64,000 nucleotides of DNA from positions 1 through 64,000 of the forward strand of contig NZ_JWLJ01000006.1 in assembly GCF_000813985.1 (NCBI RefSeq), in the 5' to 3' direction. The notes below the pieces were generated by a model that saw nothing but the letters and a program-made list of their open reading frames with translations, ran no database searches and had not been told where the DNA came from. The translations under genes and the position numbers were made by a program. Shown here piece after piece: positions 17,629 through 28,393 of the stretch (position 1 is its first letter; every line of letters begins with the position of its first letter). The stretch is from Ruegeria sp. ANG-R (GTDB taxonomy: Bacteria > Pseudomonadota > Alphaproteobacteria > Rhodobacterales > Rhodobacteraceae).

Positions 17629-20582
17629 CCGAACACTCGCCCAACGACCAGTTTCACGCCTCAAGCTTCATGCAGGGGCACAATGCCGAGTATCTGGAGC
17701 AGCTCTACGCCCAGTACACCCGGAACCCCGGTGCAGTGGATGCAGCCTGGGTCGAGTTCTTCAAGGCCATGGGGGATGACGCACCGGATGTGCAGCGCGA
17801 GGCCGAGGGCCCATCCTGGGCACGAACCGACTGGCCTCCGATGCCCAGTGATGATCTGACGGGTGCGTTGACTGGGGAATGGGCCGAGATCGATGCCAAC
17901 GCGGCGGGCAAGAAGATCAAGGACAAGGCGGCGGCCAAGGGGGTCGAGGTCAGCGATGATCAGATCAAGCGCGCGGTGCTAGACAGCCTTCGGGCGCTGA
18001 TGCTGATCCGGGCCTATCGCATCCGGGGCCATCTGGCCGCTGATCTGGACCCACTGGGTATGCGCGCCGCAAGCACGCATCCTGAGTTGGACCCGAAGAC
18101 ATATGGCTTCACCGATGCCGACATGGATCGCCCGATCTTCATCGACAACGTGCTGGGCCTGCAAATGGCCAGTATGCGGCAGATCGTTGAGATCGTGAAG
18201 CGGACCTATTGCGGCACGTTTGCGCTGCAATACATGCATATCTCGAACCCGGAAGAGGCCGCGTGGCTGAAGGAGCGGATCGAGGGCTATGGCAAGGAAA
18301 TCGCCTTTACCAAGGAAGGCCGCAAGGCGATCCTGAACAAGATGGTCGAGGCCGAGGGCTTTGAGAAATTCCTGCACGTCAAATACATGGGCACCAAGCG
18401 CTTTGGTTTGGATGGCGGTGAGGCTCTGATCCCCGCGATGGAACAGATCATCAAACGCGGCGGTGCGTTGGGGCTGAGCGATATCGTCATCGGGATGCCG
18501 CACCGGGGTCGTCTGAACATTCTGGCCAACGTGATGGGCAAGCCCTATCGCGCCATTTTCAACGAGTTCCAGGGCGGTAGCTTTAAGCCTGAGGATGTGG
18601 ATGGCTCGGGCGATGTGAAATATCACCTCGGCGCCTCCAGCGACCGAGAGTTTGACGGCAACAGCGTGCACCTGTCGCTGACGGCGAACCCCTCACACCT
18701 TGAGGCGGTGAACCCTGTCGTTCTGGGCAAGGTCCGCGCCAAGCAGGACCAGTTGAACGACGAGGACCGCACCAAGGTCATGGGCATCCTGCTGCACGGC
18801 GATGCGGCCTTTGCCGGTCAGGGCGTTGTCGCCGAAGGCTTTGGCCTGTCGGGTCTGAAGGGGCACAAGACCGGCGGCACCATGCATATCGTGGTGAACA
18901 ACCAGATCGGCTTTACCACCGCGCCGCATTTCAGCCGCTCAAGCCCCTATCCGACGGACATCGCGCTGATGGTCGAAGCGCCGATCTTCCATGTGAACGG
19001 CGATGACCCCGAGGCAGTTGTACATGCTGCCAAGGTGGCAACCGAGTTCCGCCAGAAGTTCCACAAGGACGTGGTGCTGGATATCTTCTGCTACCGCCGG
19101 TTCGGGCATAACGAGGGCGACGAGCCCATGTTCACCAACCCGATCATGTACAAGAAGATCAAGACGCATAAGACCACGCTGTCGCTGTACACGGAACGTC
19201 TGGTCAAGGATGGCCTTATCCCCGAGGGTGAGATCGAGGATATGAAGGCCGCGTTCCAGGCTCATCTGAACGAAGAATTCGATGCCGGGAAGGATTACAA
19301 GCCCAACAAGGCCGACTGGCTGGATGGGCGCTGGTCGCATCTGGACAAGAACAAAGAAGAATACATGCGCGGCGAAACCGCGATCTCAGCAGATACGCTG
19401 GCCGAGATCGGGACCGCCCTGACCGCTGCACCCGAAGGTTTTGCGATACACAAAACCGTTGGCCGGTTGCTGGATCACAAGAAACAGATGTTCGAAACCG
19501 GTACCGGCTTTGACTGGGCCACTGGTGAAGCGTTGGCATTTGGATCGCTGTTGACCGAGGGTTACCCGGTACGGCTGTCCGGTCAGGACGCAACACGCGG
19601 CACGTTTAGCCAACGCCATTCCGGATTGGTAAACCAAGAGACCGAAGAACGCTATTACCCGCTGAATAACATCCGCGCCGGGCAGTCGCAGTATGATGTG
19701 ATTGACTCGATGCTGTCCGAATATGCGGTTCTGGGCTTTGAATACGGCTATTCGCTGGCGGAACCCAACGCTCTGGTTCTGTGGGAAGCGCAGTTTGGCG
19801 ATTTCGCCAACGGGGCGCAGATCATGTTCGACCAGTTCATCAGTTCGGGTGAATCGAAATGGCTGCGGATGTCCGGTCTGGTCACGCTGCTGCCGCACGG
19901 GTTTGAGGGGCAAGGCCCTGAACACTCATCCGCGCGCCTGGAAAGGTTCCTGCAGATGTGCGGTCAGGACAACTGGATCGTGGCGAACTGCACGACGCCT
20001 GCGAACTACTTCCACATCCTGCGCCGTCAGCTGCACCGGACCTTCCGCAAGCCGCTTATCCTGGTGACACCGAAATCGCTGCTGCGTCACAAGCTGGCCG
20101 TCAGCACGGCGGATGACTTCACCACAGGCTCCAGCTTCCACCGGGTGCTGTGGGATGACGCGCAGAAAGGGAATTCCGACACCAAGCTGGTGTCGGATGA
20201 CAAGATCAAACGCGTCGTCATGTGTTCCGGCAAGGTCTATTTCGATCTGCTGGAAGAGCGGGACGCGCGTGGCATCGATGACATCTACCTTATGCGGATC
20301 GAGCAATACTATCCGTTCCCCGCCCATTCGCTGATCAACGAGCTTGAGCGCTTTAAAGGGGCCGAGATGGTCTGGTGCCAGGAAGAGCCCAAAAACCAAG
20401 GGGCCTGGACCTTTATCGAGCCCAATATCGAATGGGTTCTCACCCGCATCGGCGCCAAGCACACTCGCCCGGTTTATGCCGGTCGCGCAACTTCGGCCTC
20501 ACCCGCGACGGGTCTGGCCAGCCAACACAAAGCCCAACAAGAAGCGCTGGTGAACGAAGCGCTGAGCATTGAAGGAAAGTAA
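17625..20582 (+). CDS. sucA: 2-oxoglutarate dehydrogenase E1 component
   Basis: Encodes 985 residues. This thiamine-diphosphate enzyme decarboxylates 2-oxoglutarate and passes the succinyl group to the lipoyl arms of E2. The N-terminal E2-binding segment (NAEYLEQLYAQYTRNP) is followed by the ThDP domain with MPHRGRLNIL, GDAAFAGQG and NNQIGFTT, and by the transketolase-like C-terminal half (GRDATRGTFSQRH-type loop, here GQDATRGTFSQRH). sucB follows after three bases. No frame damage is visible. Confidence 0.98.
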   Translation: MTEHSPNDQFHASSFMQGHNAEYLEQLYAQYTRNPGAVDAAWVEFFKAMGDDAPDVQREAEGPSWARTDWPPMPSDDLTGALTGEWAEIDANAAGKKIKDKAAAKGVEVSDDQIKRAVLDSLRALMLIRAYRIRGHLAADLDPLGMRAASTHPELDPKTYGFTDADMDRPIFIDNVLGLQMASMRQIVEIVKRTYCGTFALQYMHISNPEEAAWLKERIEGYGKEIAFTKEGRKAILNKMVEAEGFEKFLHVKYMGTKRFGLDGGEALIPAMEQIIKRGGALGLSDIVIGMPHRGRLNILANVMGKPYRAIFNEFQGGSFKPEDVDGSGDVKYHLGASSDREFDGNSVHLSLTANPSHLEAVNPVVLGKVRAKQDQLNDEDRTKVMGILLHGDAAFAGQGVVAEGFGLSGLKGHKTGGTMHIVVNNQIGFTTAPHFSRSSPYPTDIALMVEAPIFHVNGDDPEAVVHAAKVATEFRQKFHKDVVLDIFCYRRFGHNEGDEPMFTNPIMYKKIKTHKTTLSLYTERLVKDGLIPEGEIEDMKAAFQAHLNEEFDAGKDYKPNKADWLDGRWSHLDKNKEEYMRGETAISADTLAEIGTALTAAPEGFAIHKTVGRLLDHKKQMFETGTGFDWATGEALAFGSLLTEGYPVRLSGQDATRGTFSQRHSGLVNQETEERYYPLNNIRAGQSQYDVIDSMLSEYAVLGFEYGYSLAEPNALVLWEAQFGDFANGAQIMFDQFISSGESKWLRMSGLVTLLPHGFEGQGPEHSSARLERFLQMCGQDNWIVANCTTPANYFHILRRQLHRTFRKPLILVTPKSLLRHKLAVSTADDFTTGSSFHRVLWDDAQKGNSDTKLVSDDKIKRVVMCSGKVYFDLLEERDARGIDDIYLMRIEQYYPFPAHSLINELERFKGAEMVWCQEEPKNQGAWTFIEPNIEWVLTRIGAKHTRPVYAGRATSASPATGLASQHKAQQEALVNEALSIEGK

Positions 20583-20585
20583 ACG

Positions 20586-22094
<1,509 letters not shown>

Positions 22095-22096
22095 TC

Positions 22097-22366
22097 ATGG
22101 CGACACATGTACTCTGGCAGGCCGATGTGGCCGATTTCGACGCCTGGCTGAAAGTGTTCCGCGAGGACAAACCGATGCGCGAGGCCGCGGGTATCCGCGA
22201 CCTGCATGTCTGGCGTGATCCCGATCAGAAAGACCATGCGATTGCGATGTTCGAAGTTCTCGACCTAGACAAGGCCAAAGCCTTTTTTGGATCAGAGGAG
22301 TTGGCTATGCATCACGAGCGGGGTGGGATCGCGCACATTTCGGTCAAGCTGCTGGAACCCGTTTGA
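22097..22366 (+). CDS. Small dimeric alpha/beta-barrel-like protein downstream of sucB
   Basis: Encodes 89 residues without signal or membrane segments. The pattern (FDAWLKVFREDKPMREAAGI, then HVWRDPDQKDHAIAMFEV) resembles ferredoxin-like dimeric barrels of the antibiotic-biosynthesis-monooxygenase type, where residues after an F/W-containing helix line a small cavity. The assignment is by pattern only. It starts two bases after the sucB stop, so it is co-translated with the 2-oxoglutarate dehydrogenase genes. I believe this linkage recurs in roseobacters; no function is established. Confidence 0.65.
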   Translation: MATHVLWQADVADFDAWLKVFREDKPMREAAGIRDLHVWRDPDQKDHAIAMFEVLDLDKAKAFFGSEELAMHHERGGIAHISVKLLEPV

Positions 22367-22373
22367 AATAGAC

Positions 22374-22399
22374 TACGTCGCCCCTGTCTGGGCGACGTA
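22374..22399 (+). other. Hairpin at the end of the suc gene run, no U-tract
   Basis: A perfect 10-bp stem (TACGTCGCCC with GGGCGACGTA) and 6-base loop directly after the small barrel gene. The following bases (ATGTGATTTCT) are not a clear T-run. It could stabilise the upstream mRNA 3' end or act as a weak terminator before lpd. Confidence 0.6.
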
Positions 22400-22464
22400 A
22401 TGTGATTTCTACCCAGCTATCTTAGGCTATTAGGTTAACGAAGTAACTGGCTAAACTTGCTCTT

Positions 22465-22746
22465 ATGGAAAGACTCTCGAACCTACTTGGGATCATTGAG
22501 AAGATTGTGATTATTCTTGTGGCGATTGCCGCACTATTCCCAATGTATCAATGGATAGCCGAAACTGACATGCGTGTGCTTCAGCGCACTACAGAGGTTA
22601 TAAAAGCTGTGGAGTACTGCGAAGAGTTTAGAGAGCAATCGTCCCAAGGGAATATGAACCTAGCTGAGATCGACTTCAAAGAAGAAGTTTGCAGTGTGAT
22701 CTACTCTCAGCTGAACTCGTGGTACCAAGATGTTTTCGATAGCTAG
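22465..22746 (+). CDS. Small single-membrane-span protein, orphan between sucB and lpd
   Basis: Encodes 93 residues. One hydrophobic helix at about 12-30 (VIILVAIAALFPMYQWI) is followed by a charged soluble part with two cysteines (EYCEEF and EVCSVIY). I recognise no family. It is distinctly AT-rich with codons unlike sucB or lpd, and no strong ribosome site precedes the ATG. It resembles other orphan insertions in this operon. Expression and coding status are moderately likely only. Confidence 0.5.
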   Translation: MERLSNLLGIIEKIVIILVAIAALFPMYQWIAETDMRVLQRTTEVIKAVEYCEEFREQSSQGNMNLAEIDFKEEVCSVIYSQLNSWYQDVFDS

Positions 22747-22883
22747 CTTGGATCAAATTGCAAGACGCCGTTCCGAAGGGCGGACAGCTCAGCGCCAAAA
22801 TAACCTCGTCCCGCTCAAGAACATAGGCGATATACAAAAACACTGGCTTGGGAACTGAGTCGGATTTCGGAAGGAAAAAACCC

Positions 22884-24272
22884 ATGTCTCAATATGACGT
22901 CATCGTAATCGGCGCCGGACCCGGCGGCTATGTCTGCGCCATCCGTTGCGCCCAGTTGGGCCTGAAAACCGCTGTTGTCGAAGGGCGCGAGACGTTGGGC
23001 GGGACCTGCCTGAACGTGGGCTGTATCCCCTCGAAGGCGTTGTTGCACGCTAGCCATCAGTTGCACGAAGCCGAACACAACTTTGCAAAGATGGGTTTGA
23101 AGGGGAAATCGCCTTCGGTCGATTGGAAGCAGATGCAGGCCTATAAAGACGAGGTGATCGAGGGCAATACCAAGGGCATCGAGTTCCTTTTTAAGAAGAA
23201 CAAGATCGACTGGCTGAAAGGCTGGGGATCGATTCCCGCAGCTGGCAAGGTCAAGGTTGGTGATGAGGTCCATGAGACTAAGAACATCATCATCGCGTCG
23301 GGCTCTGAGCCGTCCGCGCTGCCGGGTGTTGAGGTGGACGAAAAGGTCGTGGTGACCTCGACCGGCGCGCTGTCGCTGGGCAAGATCCCCAAGAAGATGG
23401 TGGTGATCGGGGCAGGTGTGATCGGGCTGGAACTGGGTTCGGTCTACAGCCGTTTGGGCGCCGAGGTGACGGTGATCGAATTCCTCAAGGAAATCACGCC
23501 GGGCATGGACCCCGAGGTGCAGAAGACATTCCAGCGTATCCTCAAGAAACAGGGCCTGAAGTTCGTCATGGGGGCCGCAGTCCAAAAGACCGAGGCCACC
23601 AAGACCAAGGCCAAGGTGACCTATAAGCTGCTCAAAGATGACAGCGAACATGTGATTGACGCGGATACCGTGTTGGTGGCAACCGGGCGCAAACCTTATT
23701 CCGGTGGTCTTGGGCTGGAGGCGTTGGGTATCGAGATGACCCAGCGCGGCCAGATCAAGGTTGGTAGCGACTGGCAGACCAACGTGCCGGGCATCTACGC
23801 GATTGGCGATGTCACCGAAGGCCCGATGCTGGCGCACAAAGCCGAAGATGAAGGCATGGCTGCCGCCGAACAGGTTGCGGGCAAGCACGGTCATGTAAAT
23901 TACGGTGTCATCCCGGGTGTCATTTACACGTGGCCCGAGGTGGCCAATGTGGGTGAAACCGAGACAACGCTTAAGGAACAGGGCCGCAACTACAAGGTGG
24001 GCAAGTTCATGTTCATGGGCAACGGTCGTGCCAAGGCAAACATGATGTCGGACGGGTTCGTAAAAATCCTTGCGGACAAGGAAACGGATCGCATTCTGGG
24101 CTGTCACATCATCGGCCCAGCAGCGGGTGACCTGATTCATGAGGTCTGCGTTGCAATGGAATTCGGTGCCTCAGCCGAAGATCTGGCCCTGACCTGTCAT
24201 GCCCACCCAACCTATTCCGAAGCGGTGCGCGAGGCCGCTCTGGCCTGTGGTGACGGGCCAATTCACAGTTGA
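22884..24272 (+). CDS. lpd: Dihydrolipoamide dehydrogenase (E3)
   Basis: Encodes 462 residues. Reoxidises the dihydrolipoyl arms of E2 with FAD and NAD. FAD motif [10 protein letters not shown], redox-active disulfide in [19 protein letters not shown]-binding [12 protein letters not shown] and the C-terminal His-Glu pair region [13 protein letters not shown] are all present. The ATG at 22884 is preferred over one 12 codons upstream because GGAAGG precedes it and the FAD motif then has normal spacing. A strong terminator follows. Confidence 0.97.
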   Translation: MSQYDVIVIGAGPGGYVCAIRCAQLGLKTAVVEGRETLGGTCLNVGCIPSKALLHASHQLHEAEHNFAKMGLKGKSPSVDWKQMQAYKDEVIEGNTKGIEFLFKKNKIDWLKGWGSIPAAGKVKVGDEVHETKNIIIASGSEPSALPGVEVDEKVVVTSTGALSLGKIPKKMVVIGAGVIGLELGSVYSRLGAEVTVIEFLKEITPGMDPEVQKTFQRILKKQGLKFVMGAAVQKTEATKTKAKVTYKLLKDDSEHVIDADTVLVATGRKPYSGGLGLEALGIEMTQRGQIKVGSDWQTNVPGIYAIGDVTEGPMLAHKAEDEGMAAAEQVAGKHGHVNYGVIPGVIYTWPEVANVGETETTLKEQGRNYKVGKFMFMGNGRAKANMMSDGFVKILADKETDRILGCHIIGPAAGDLIHEVCVAMEFGASAEDLALTCHAHPTYSEAVREAALACGDGPIHS

Positions 24273-24296
24273 ATACAGGCGCGGTTGAACAGATAT

Positions 24297-24321
24297 GGCG
24301 GGCCAAAGGGCCCGCCTTTTT
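24297..24321 (+). terminator. Terminator after lpd
   Basis: An 8-bp stem (GGCGGGCC with GGCCCGCC), 4-base loop and TTTTT. It marks the end of the suc-lpd transcription unit. Confidence 0.9.
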
Positions 24322-24436
24322 CTTGCCTTACACAAGTCTAAGTTTTGCTCTCCTCAAGATTGAATTATCCAGTCAATGGAGCGCTTTAGATTGATCATTG
24401 CCCTCCATGATCCCGATTAAGAGTTGAGGCAAAACA

Positions 24437-25285
24437 ATGCGATTTCTGATTTTATGCGCAGCAGCGATTACGGTTTCGTTGTTCTTAGGCGGCGAGGCGC
24501 ACGCCAAACGTGCCGGTGGCGTCTGGGGCACGTCCGAGCAAATGAGTTTGGTGGCCGAGACCCAGATAACCAATGACCAGGGTCAAACCCTGTCACTGTG
24601 TCATCTCACGGAGAAAACCCACATCCTGTTCGCCGGTGTCTGGCGCAGTTCCATGGGATACGCGCTGGCGACCAATAAATGTGATGCCGACAGCTATTAC
24701 GCCGTTAATGCGGAACAACTGACACTGGGACAGGCCATTGGAGAGTACCCAAATGACCTGCCGACACAACCCGCCATGTCGTTCGGCGATATGATCTCGG
24801 GGTTCTGGGGGCTTTGTGCCCTCGTTCTTTTATTCGCACTGGCGGGTATCAAATGGGCGGGACAAAGTGCACGCACCAGCAAGCGGCGGGCAGAGATGAG
24901 AGGCGCGGCCCCAGCAGCGGTCAAGGCCATCGACGCCATGTGCCATGCGGCAAAGGCGGACGGCAGGCTGGATGATAGCGAAATTGCGCTGATGTCGGAT
25001 ATTGCCAAACAGATGACCGGAGAAACCTTTGACGAGGCCCGTATCCGGCGGATGTACGATCTTGCCGAAGCAAAGCCGACCGAGCACCAGTTCGCAAGTT
25101 TTGGCAGCGGGCTATCACCTGATCAAAAGCGAATGGTGCTGCAAGCGGTTCTGATGATCATCGGGTCGGATGGTGATCTGGACAAGCGCGAAACGGACTT
25201 TGTTCAGAAGCTTGCACATGGCCTTAAAATCAGCGGTGCCGAGGTAAAAGCTCTGTTCCATTCCATGTACGCAAAACCCGCGTAA
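24437..25285 (+). CDS. Membrane protein with C-terminal TerB-like domain
   Basis: Encodes 282 residues: signal peptide (1-23), an extracytoplasmic segment with two cysteines, a membrane helix (about 117-137) and a cytoplasmic helical TerB/DjlA-N-like domain (about 155-280). Two equivalent helix pairs contain acidic motifs AAKADGRLDDSEI and GSDGDLDKRETDF, which in TerB bind divalent metal. TerB domains occur in tellurite and stress-response systems and envelope surveillance; no ter genes are nearby. It is an isolated gene convergent with the PPOX gene. Confidence 0.8.
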   Translation: MRFLILCAAAITVSLFLGGEAHAKRAGGVWGTSEQMSLVAETQITNDQGQTLSLCHLTEKTHILFAGVWRSSMGYALATNKCDADSYYAVNAEQLTLGQAIGEYPNDLPTQPAMSFGDMISGFWGLCALVLLFALAGIKWAGQSARTSKRRAEMRGAAPAAVKAIDAMCHAAKADGRLDDSEIALMSDIAKQMTGETFDEARIRRMYDLAEAKPTEHQFASFGSGLSPDQKRMVLQAVLMIIGSDGDLDKRETDFVQKLAHGLKISGAEVKALFHSMYAKPA

Positions 25286-25305
25286 GCCGTAAGACCGAGG
25301 GTGCC

Positions 25306-25911
25306 CTACCACATGGTTTTGGCGGCGCGGGCACCCCATTCCTGGTCATACTGTGCGCCGCCTTCTTCGCCCGATGTCATCTCGGACAGAATCTCACCAA
25401 CGCTGGGAAGGCCATCGGTTTCATTACGTCCGCTCCAGGTTGCCGCCCGCATCAGGGCGCGGGCGCACTGTGTGTAGATTTCGGAGATTTCGATCACGAT
25501 GACGGTCGCAGGGCATTTTCCCTGTTTCTCAAACCGGGTGCGCAGATCTTCGTCATCGGTCAGCCGAGCCGCCCCGTTCACCCGAACCACATTGTTCGAT
25601 CCCGGCACCATGAACATCAGCGAGACGCGCGGGTCCCGCACAATGTTTCGCAAAGAGTCCAAGCGGTTGTTTCCCCGCCAATCCGGCAGCGCCAGGGTGC
25701 CCGGGTCCAGTTCCAGCACAACTGGCCCATCGTCGCCACGCGGGCTGCCATCGACCCCTTCGGGACCGACAGTGCTGAGGATACACAGGCGCGAGGCCAT
25801 GATCCATTTGCGGTAGAGCGGCGTCAGTCGCCGCGCCACTTTGCGTATAGAGGCCGCTCCGGGCGCGCCATACAACGCCTCGAGCGCTGTGATGTCGTTA
25901 ATGAACTCCAT
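25306..25911 (-). CDS. PPOX-type flavoprotein (pyridoxamine 5'-phosphate oxidase family)
   Basis: Encodes 201 residues of the FMN-binding split barrel type, resembling the MSMEG_1061 subfamily. Visible are the strand ASRLCILSTVGPEGVDGSPR and the FMN-contact region DWRGNNRLDSLRNI, with NVVRVNGAARL later. Members reduce or oxidise small molecules, often with F420 or FMN; the substrate is unknown. The ATG at 25911 is preferred to a TTG three codons upstream. It is the last gene of ftsE-ftsX-plsC-PPOX and overlaps the end of plsC by 14 bases. Confidence 0.85.
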   Translation of the reverse strand: MEFINDITALEALYGAPGAASIRKVARRLTPLYRKWIMASRLCILSTVGPEGVDGSPRGDDGPVVLELDPGTLALPDWRGNNRLDSLRNIVRDPRVSLMFMVPGSNNVVRVNGAARLTDDEDLRTRFEKQGKCPATVIVIEISEIYTQCARALMRAATWSGRNETDGLPSVGEILSEMTSGEEGGAQYDQEWGARAAKTMW

Positions 25912-26638
25912 CCGGTTCAAACCCCACTTCCCGCATCAAATTATTCGACCGCGTCTCGATCTCGCTCTCCAGCCGCTCAAGAAAGTCGTGCCGCGCGACG
26001 CCCGGTTCGATCGGATCAAGGAAATCGACAATCGCCGTGCCCGGTTTGCGCAGAACACCCGTTCTGGGCCAGAAGACGCCCGCATTGGTGGCGACAGGTA
26101 TACATGGGAACCCAAGCCCTTCATACAGAACCGCAGTACCAACCTTATAGGGCTTGTGAACCCCCGGCGCGACGCGTGTCCCTTGGGGGTAGATCACCAG
26201 CTGACCGGGTTCGCTGAATTCTCGGGCGACATCCTTGACCATCTTCGCAACCGCGGCCCCCCGCTTGCCACGATTGACCGGGATACAGCCAAGCCGACGT
26301 GCATACATACCGATGATCGGCGTCCACAGCAGTTCTCGTTTCATGATGAACTTACCATGCGGTATCGCGTTGAAAATAATGATGATATCCAGGAATGACT
26401 GATGCTTGGCGCCGATCACGACTTCGCCGTGAGGTACATCTCCGCGCACTTCGCAGCGAATACCTACCATCCAACGGGCCAACCATATCGTCGTGCGCGC
26501 ATAGGTCTTGCAGGCCCGCAAGGCGCCCCGTTTGGAAAACAGCGCGTAGGGTGCAAAAACGATCCCAAGGACCAGCATCCAGGCGTAGATAGTAATCATG
26601 AAGATCAGCGAGCGGACCCATTGAATGGCCATGAACAT
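25898..26638 (-). CDS. plsC: 1-acyl-sn-glycerol-3-phosphate acyltransferase
   Basis: Encodes 246 residues. Transfers a fatty acyl chain to lysophosphatidate to form phosphatidate at the inner membrane. A hydrophobic N-terminal helix pair (about 8-35) precedes the HX4D catalytic motif in AKHQSFLDI and the glycerol-phosphate-binding YPQGTR. The start at 26638 forms a TGATG overlap with the ftsX stop; upstream in-frame codons are ftsX sequence in another frame. Coupling to ftsX links phospholipid synthesis with division genes. Confidence 0.92.
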   Translation of the reverse strand: MFMAIQWVRSLIFMITIYAWMLVLGIVFAPYALFSKRGALRACKTYARTTIWLARWMVGIRCEVRGDVPHGEVVIGAKHQSFLDIIIIFNAIPHGKFIMKRELLWTPIIGMYARRLGCIPVNRGKRGAAVAKMVKDVAREFSEPGQLVIYPQGTRVAPGVHKPYKVGTAVLYEGLGFPCIPVATNAGVFWPRTGVLRKPGTAIVDFLDPIEPGVARHDFLERLESEIETRSNNLMREVGFEPDGVH

Positions 26639-27537
26639 CACGAAAGCTCCTTCAACTTGCGCTGCGCGGCTGACCATGTGGCCAAAAACGCAACGCCTGC
26701 GCCCAAGATCGGGATCAGCGCCGGTAGTATCCAACCGATCCCCTGAAAACCAAGCCCGGTCAGAAACCCACCTGCGTCCGAGGCTTCAGGTAACAGCAAT
26801 ACACCTGACATGCCCAGAAGGGTCCCAACAGCCGCACCAAAGAGCGCGCGGAAGGTAAAGCGGCGCACGAAGGCCCCGGCGATGAACCGGTCGCGGGCAC
26901 CAACCTGGCGCAAAACCTCGATAATCTGCGCGTTGGCGGCAAGCGAGGCGTTGGCGGCAAGGGTGATCATGGCAGCGGTCGCGCCGCCGATCAGCAGGAT
27001 CGAGATCCAACCCAGCCGCCGCAGCGACATGGCCGCATCGACCAGCGGCTCACGCCATCGGGTGTGATCGTCCAGCACCGCGCCCGGAACCTCGGCGCCC
27101 AGACGCAGCCGCAGGCCTGTCGCATCCAGACCAGGCTCACCTTCGATAATCTCGATCAACTGAGGGATCGGTAAAGCATCCAGCGGCAAATCCGGACCAA
27201 ACCACGGTGACAGCAACGCGGCCTGTTCCTCGCCTGTCAGAGCACGGGCCGACGCGACGCCCGGCGTTTGCCGCAATACACTCAAGGCCGCCTCGGTCTG
27301 GGCCGCCCGCTGTTCGGCGGGCGCATTGATCCGCAAGGTCGCAGCACCCGCGAGTTCCGATGCCCAGCGATCCGCCAAACGGCCCGAAGCCAGCGACAGC
27401 GCCAGCGCAAATACTGCCAGAAACGCCATCGCACCCGAGACGAACAGGGTGAGTTGTGCGGTGAACCCGGTGGGCGGCACCACCCGGTCAGCACGTGTGT
27501 CGCGGCGCAGCAGATTGCGGATATTCCCCTTGCTCAT
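26638..27537 (-). CDS. ftsX: Cell division ABC transporter permease FtsX
   Basis: Encodes 299 residues: a cytoplasmic N-terminus, a membrane helix (about 30-50), a periplasmic loop of about 110 residues, and three C-terminal helices. With FtsE it regulates peptidoglycan hydrolysis at the septum. The start at 27537 overlaps the ftsE stop (ATGA). An ATG at 27708 would only add ftsE sequence in another frame. Sequence identity of FtsX is low in general, but fold, position after ftsE and length agree. Confidence 0.9.
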   Translation of the reverse strand: MSKGNIRNLLRRDTRADRVVPPTGFTAQLTLFVSGAMAFLAVFALALSLASGRLADRWASELAGAATLRINAPAEQRAAQTEAALSVLRQTPGVASARALTGEEQAALLSPWFGPDLPLDALPIPQLIEIIEGEPGLDATGLRLRLGAEVPGAVLDDHTRWREPLVDAAMSLRRLGWISILLIGGATAAMITLAANASLAANAQIIEVLRQVGARDRFIAGAFVRRFTFRALFGAAVGTLLGMSGVLLLPEASDAGGFLTGLGFQGIGWILPALIPILGAGVAFLATWSAAQRKLKELS

Positions 27538-28223
27538 AGGTTCGCCCCCGCAAGCTGCACCCGGCGCTGAGCAATCCGCAGTACGCGGGCCTGTACCTGG
27601 CTTTTGGCGGCCCGGATCAGGCTCAGGTCGTGCGTGGCGATCAGGACGGTTTTCCCCATCCGGTTCAATTCGATCAGCAGGTGCAGCAGGCGCTGCGACA
27701 TCTCCCAATCCACATTGCCGGTGGGCTCATCTGCAAGCACGACGTCAGGCGACAGAATAACCGCGCGGGCCAGAGCGGCGCGCTGGCGTTCCCCGCCAGA
27801 CAGTTCGGGCGGGTGCGCCTCGAGCCGGCTTCCAAGCCCGACCCATCCCAGAAGTTCGGTCAGGTTGTCCTGTGTCCCGTTCTCGGCGCGCCCGGATACC
27901 ATCAGCGGTAGTGCCACGTTTTCAGCCAGCGTCATGTGATCCAGAAAGCGGCAATCCTGGTGCACCACGCCGATCCGTCGGCGCAGCAGAGCCATCTGAT
28001 CGCGATTCATGCGGGCGATATCCTCGCCAAAGGCCATCATTCGGCCCGCGGTTGGCAACAGCGCGCCATAGCAGAGTTTCAGCAATGTGGTCTTGCCCGC
28101 GCCGGACGGGCCGGTCAGGAAATGGAACGACCCCGGTTGCAATTGCAGCGATACATCGCTCAGCAATTCGCCGCCGCCATAACTGTAGCTGATGTTTTCC
28201 AGCTCGATCACGCCTGTCCCCAT
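27534..28223 (-). CDS. ftsE: Cell division ATP-binding protein FtsE
   Basis: Encodes 229 residues with all ABC ATPase motifs: Walker A GPSGAGKTTLL, signature LSGGERQRAALARA, Walker B VVLADEPTGNVD and the H-loop ATHD. It provides ATP-driven conformational changes to FtsX at the division site. The ATG at 28223 is chosen because ABC homology begins at VIELENISYSYGG; the frame continues upstream without conservation. It is first in a four-gene overlapping run and divergent from the zinc-ribbon gene. Confidence 0.93.
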   Translation of the reverse strand: MGTGVIELENISYSYGGGELLSDVSLQLQPGSFHFLTGPSGAGKTTLLKLCYGALLPTAGRMMAFGEDIARMNRDQMALLRRRIGVVHQDCRFLDHMTLAENVALPLMVSGRAENGTQDNLTELLGWVGLGSRLEAHPPELSGGERQRAALARAVILSPDVVLADEPTGNVDWEMSQRLLHLLIELNRMGKTVLIATHDLSLIRAAKSQVQARVLRIAQRRVQLAGANL

Positions 28224-28393
28224 TGTTCTGCTCACCTCTTGCCCGAGCGCAGCGGTGGATTCAATGCCTCGGGCGGGGCCAATTGGCGACACTTGGCCCG
28301 TGAAACCGAAAACACGCTTTGCTGTTGGGTCTTAACGGAATATCATTCCTGAAAAAACAATTATCAGGCCAGCTTTGGAGGCCAGGAGGCAGA

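Noticed and set aside
22374-22399. Hairpin after the suc genes taken as a full terminator
   Set aside because: The stem is strong but no T-run follows, so it is listed as a hairpin of uncertain role.
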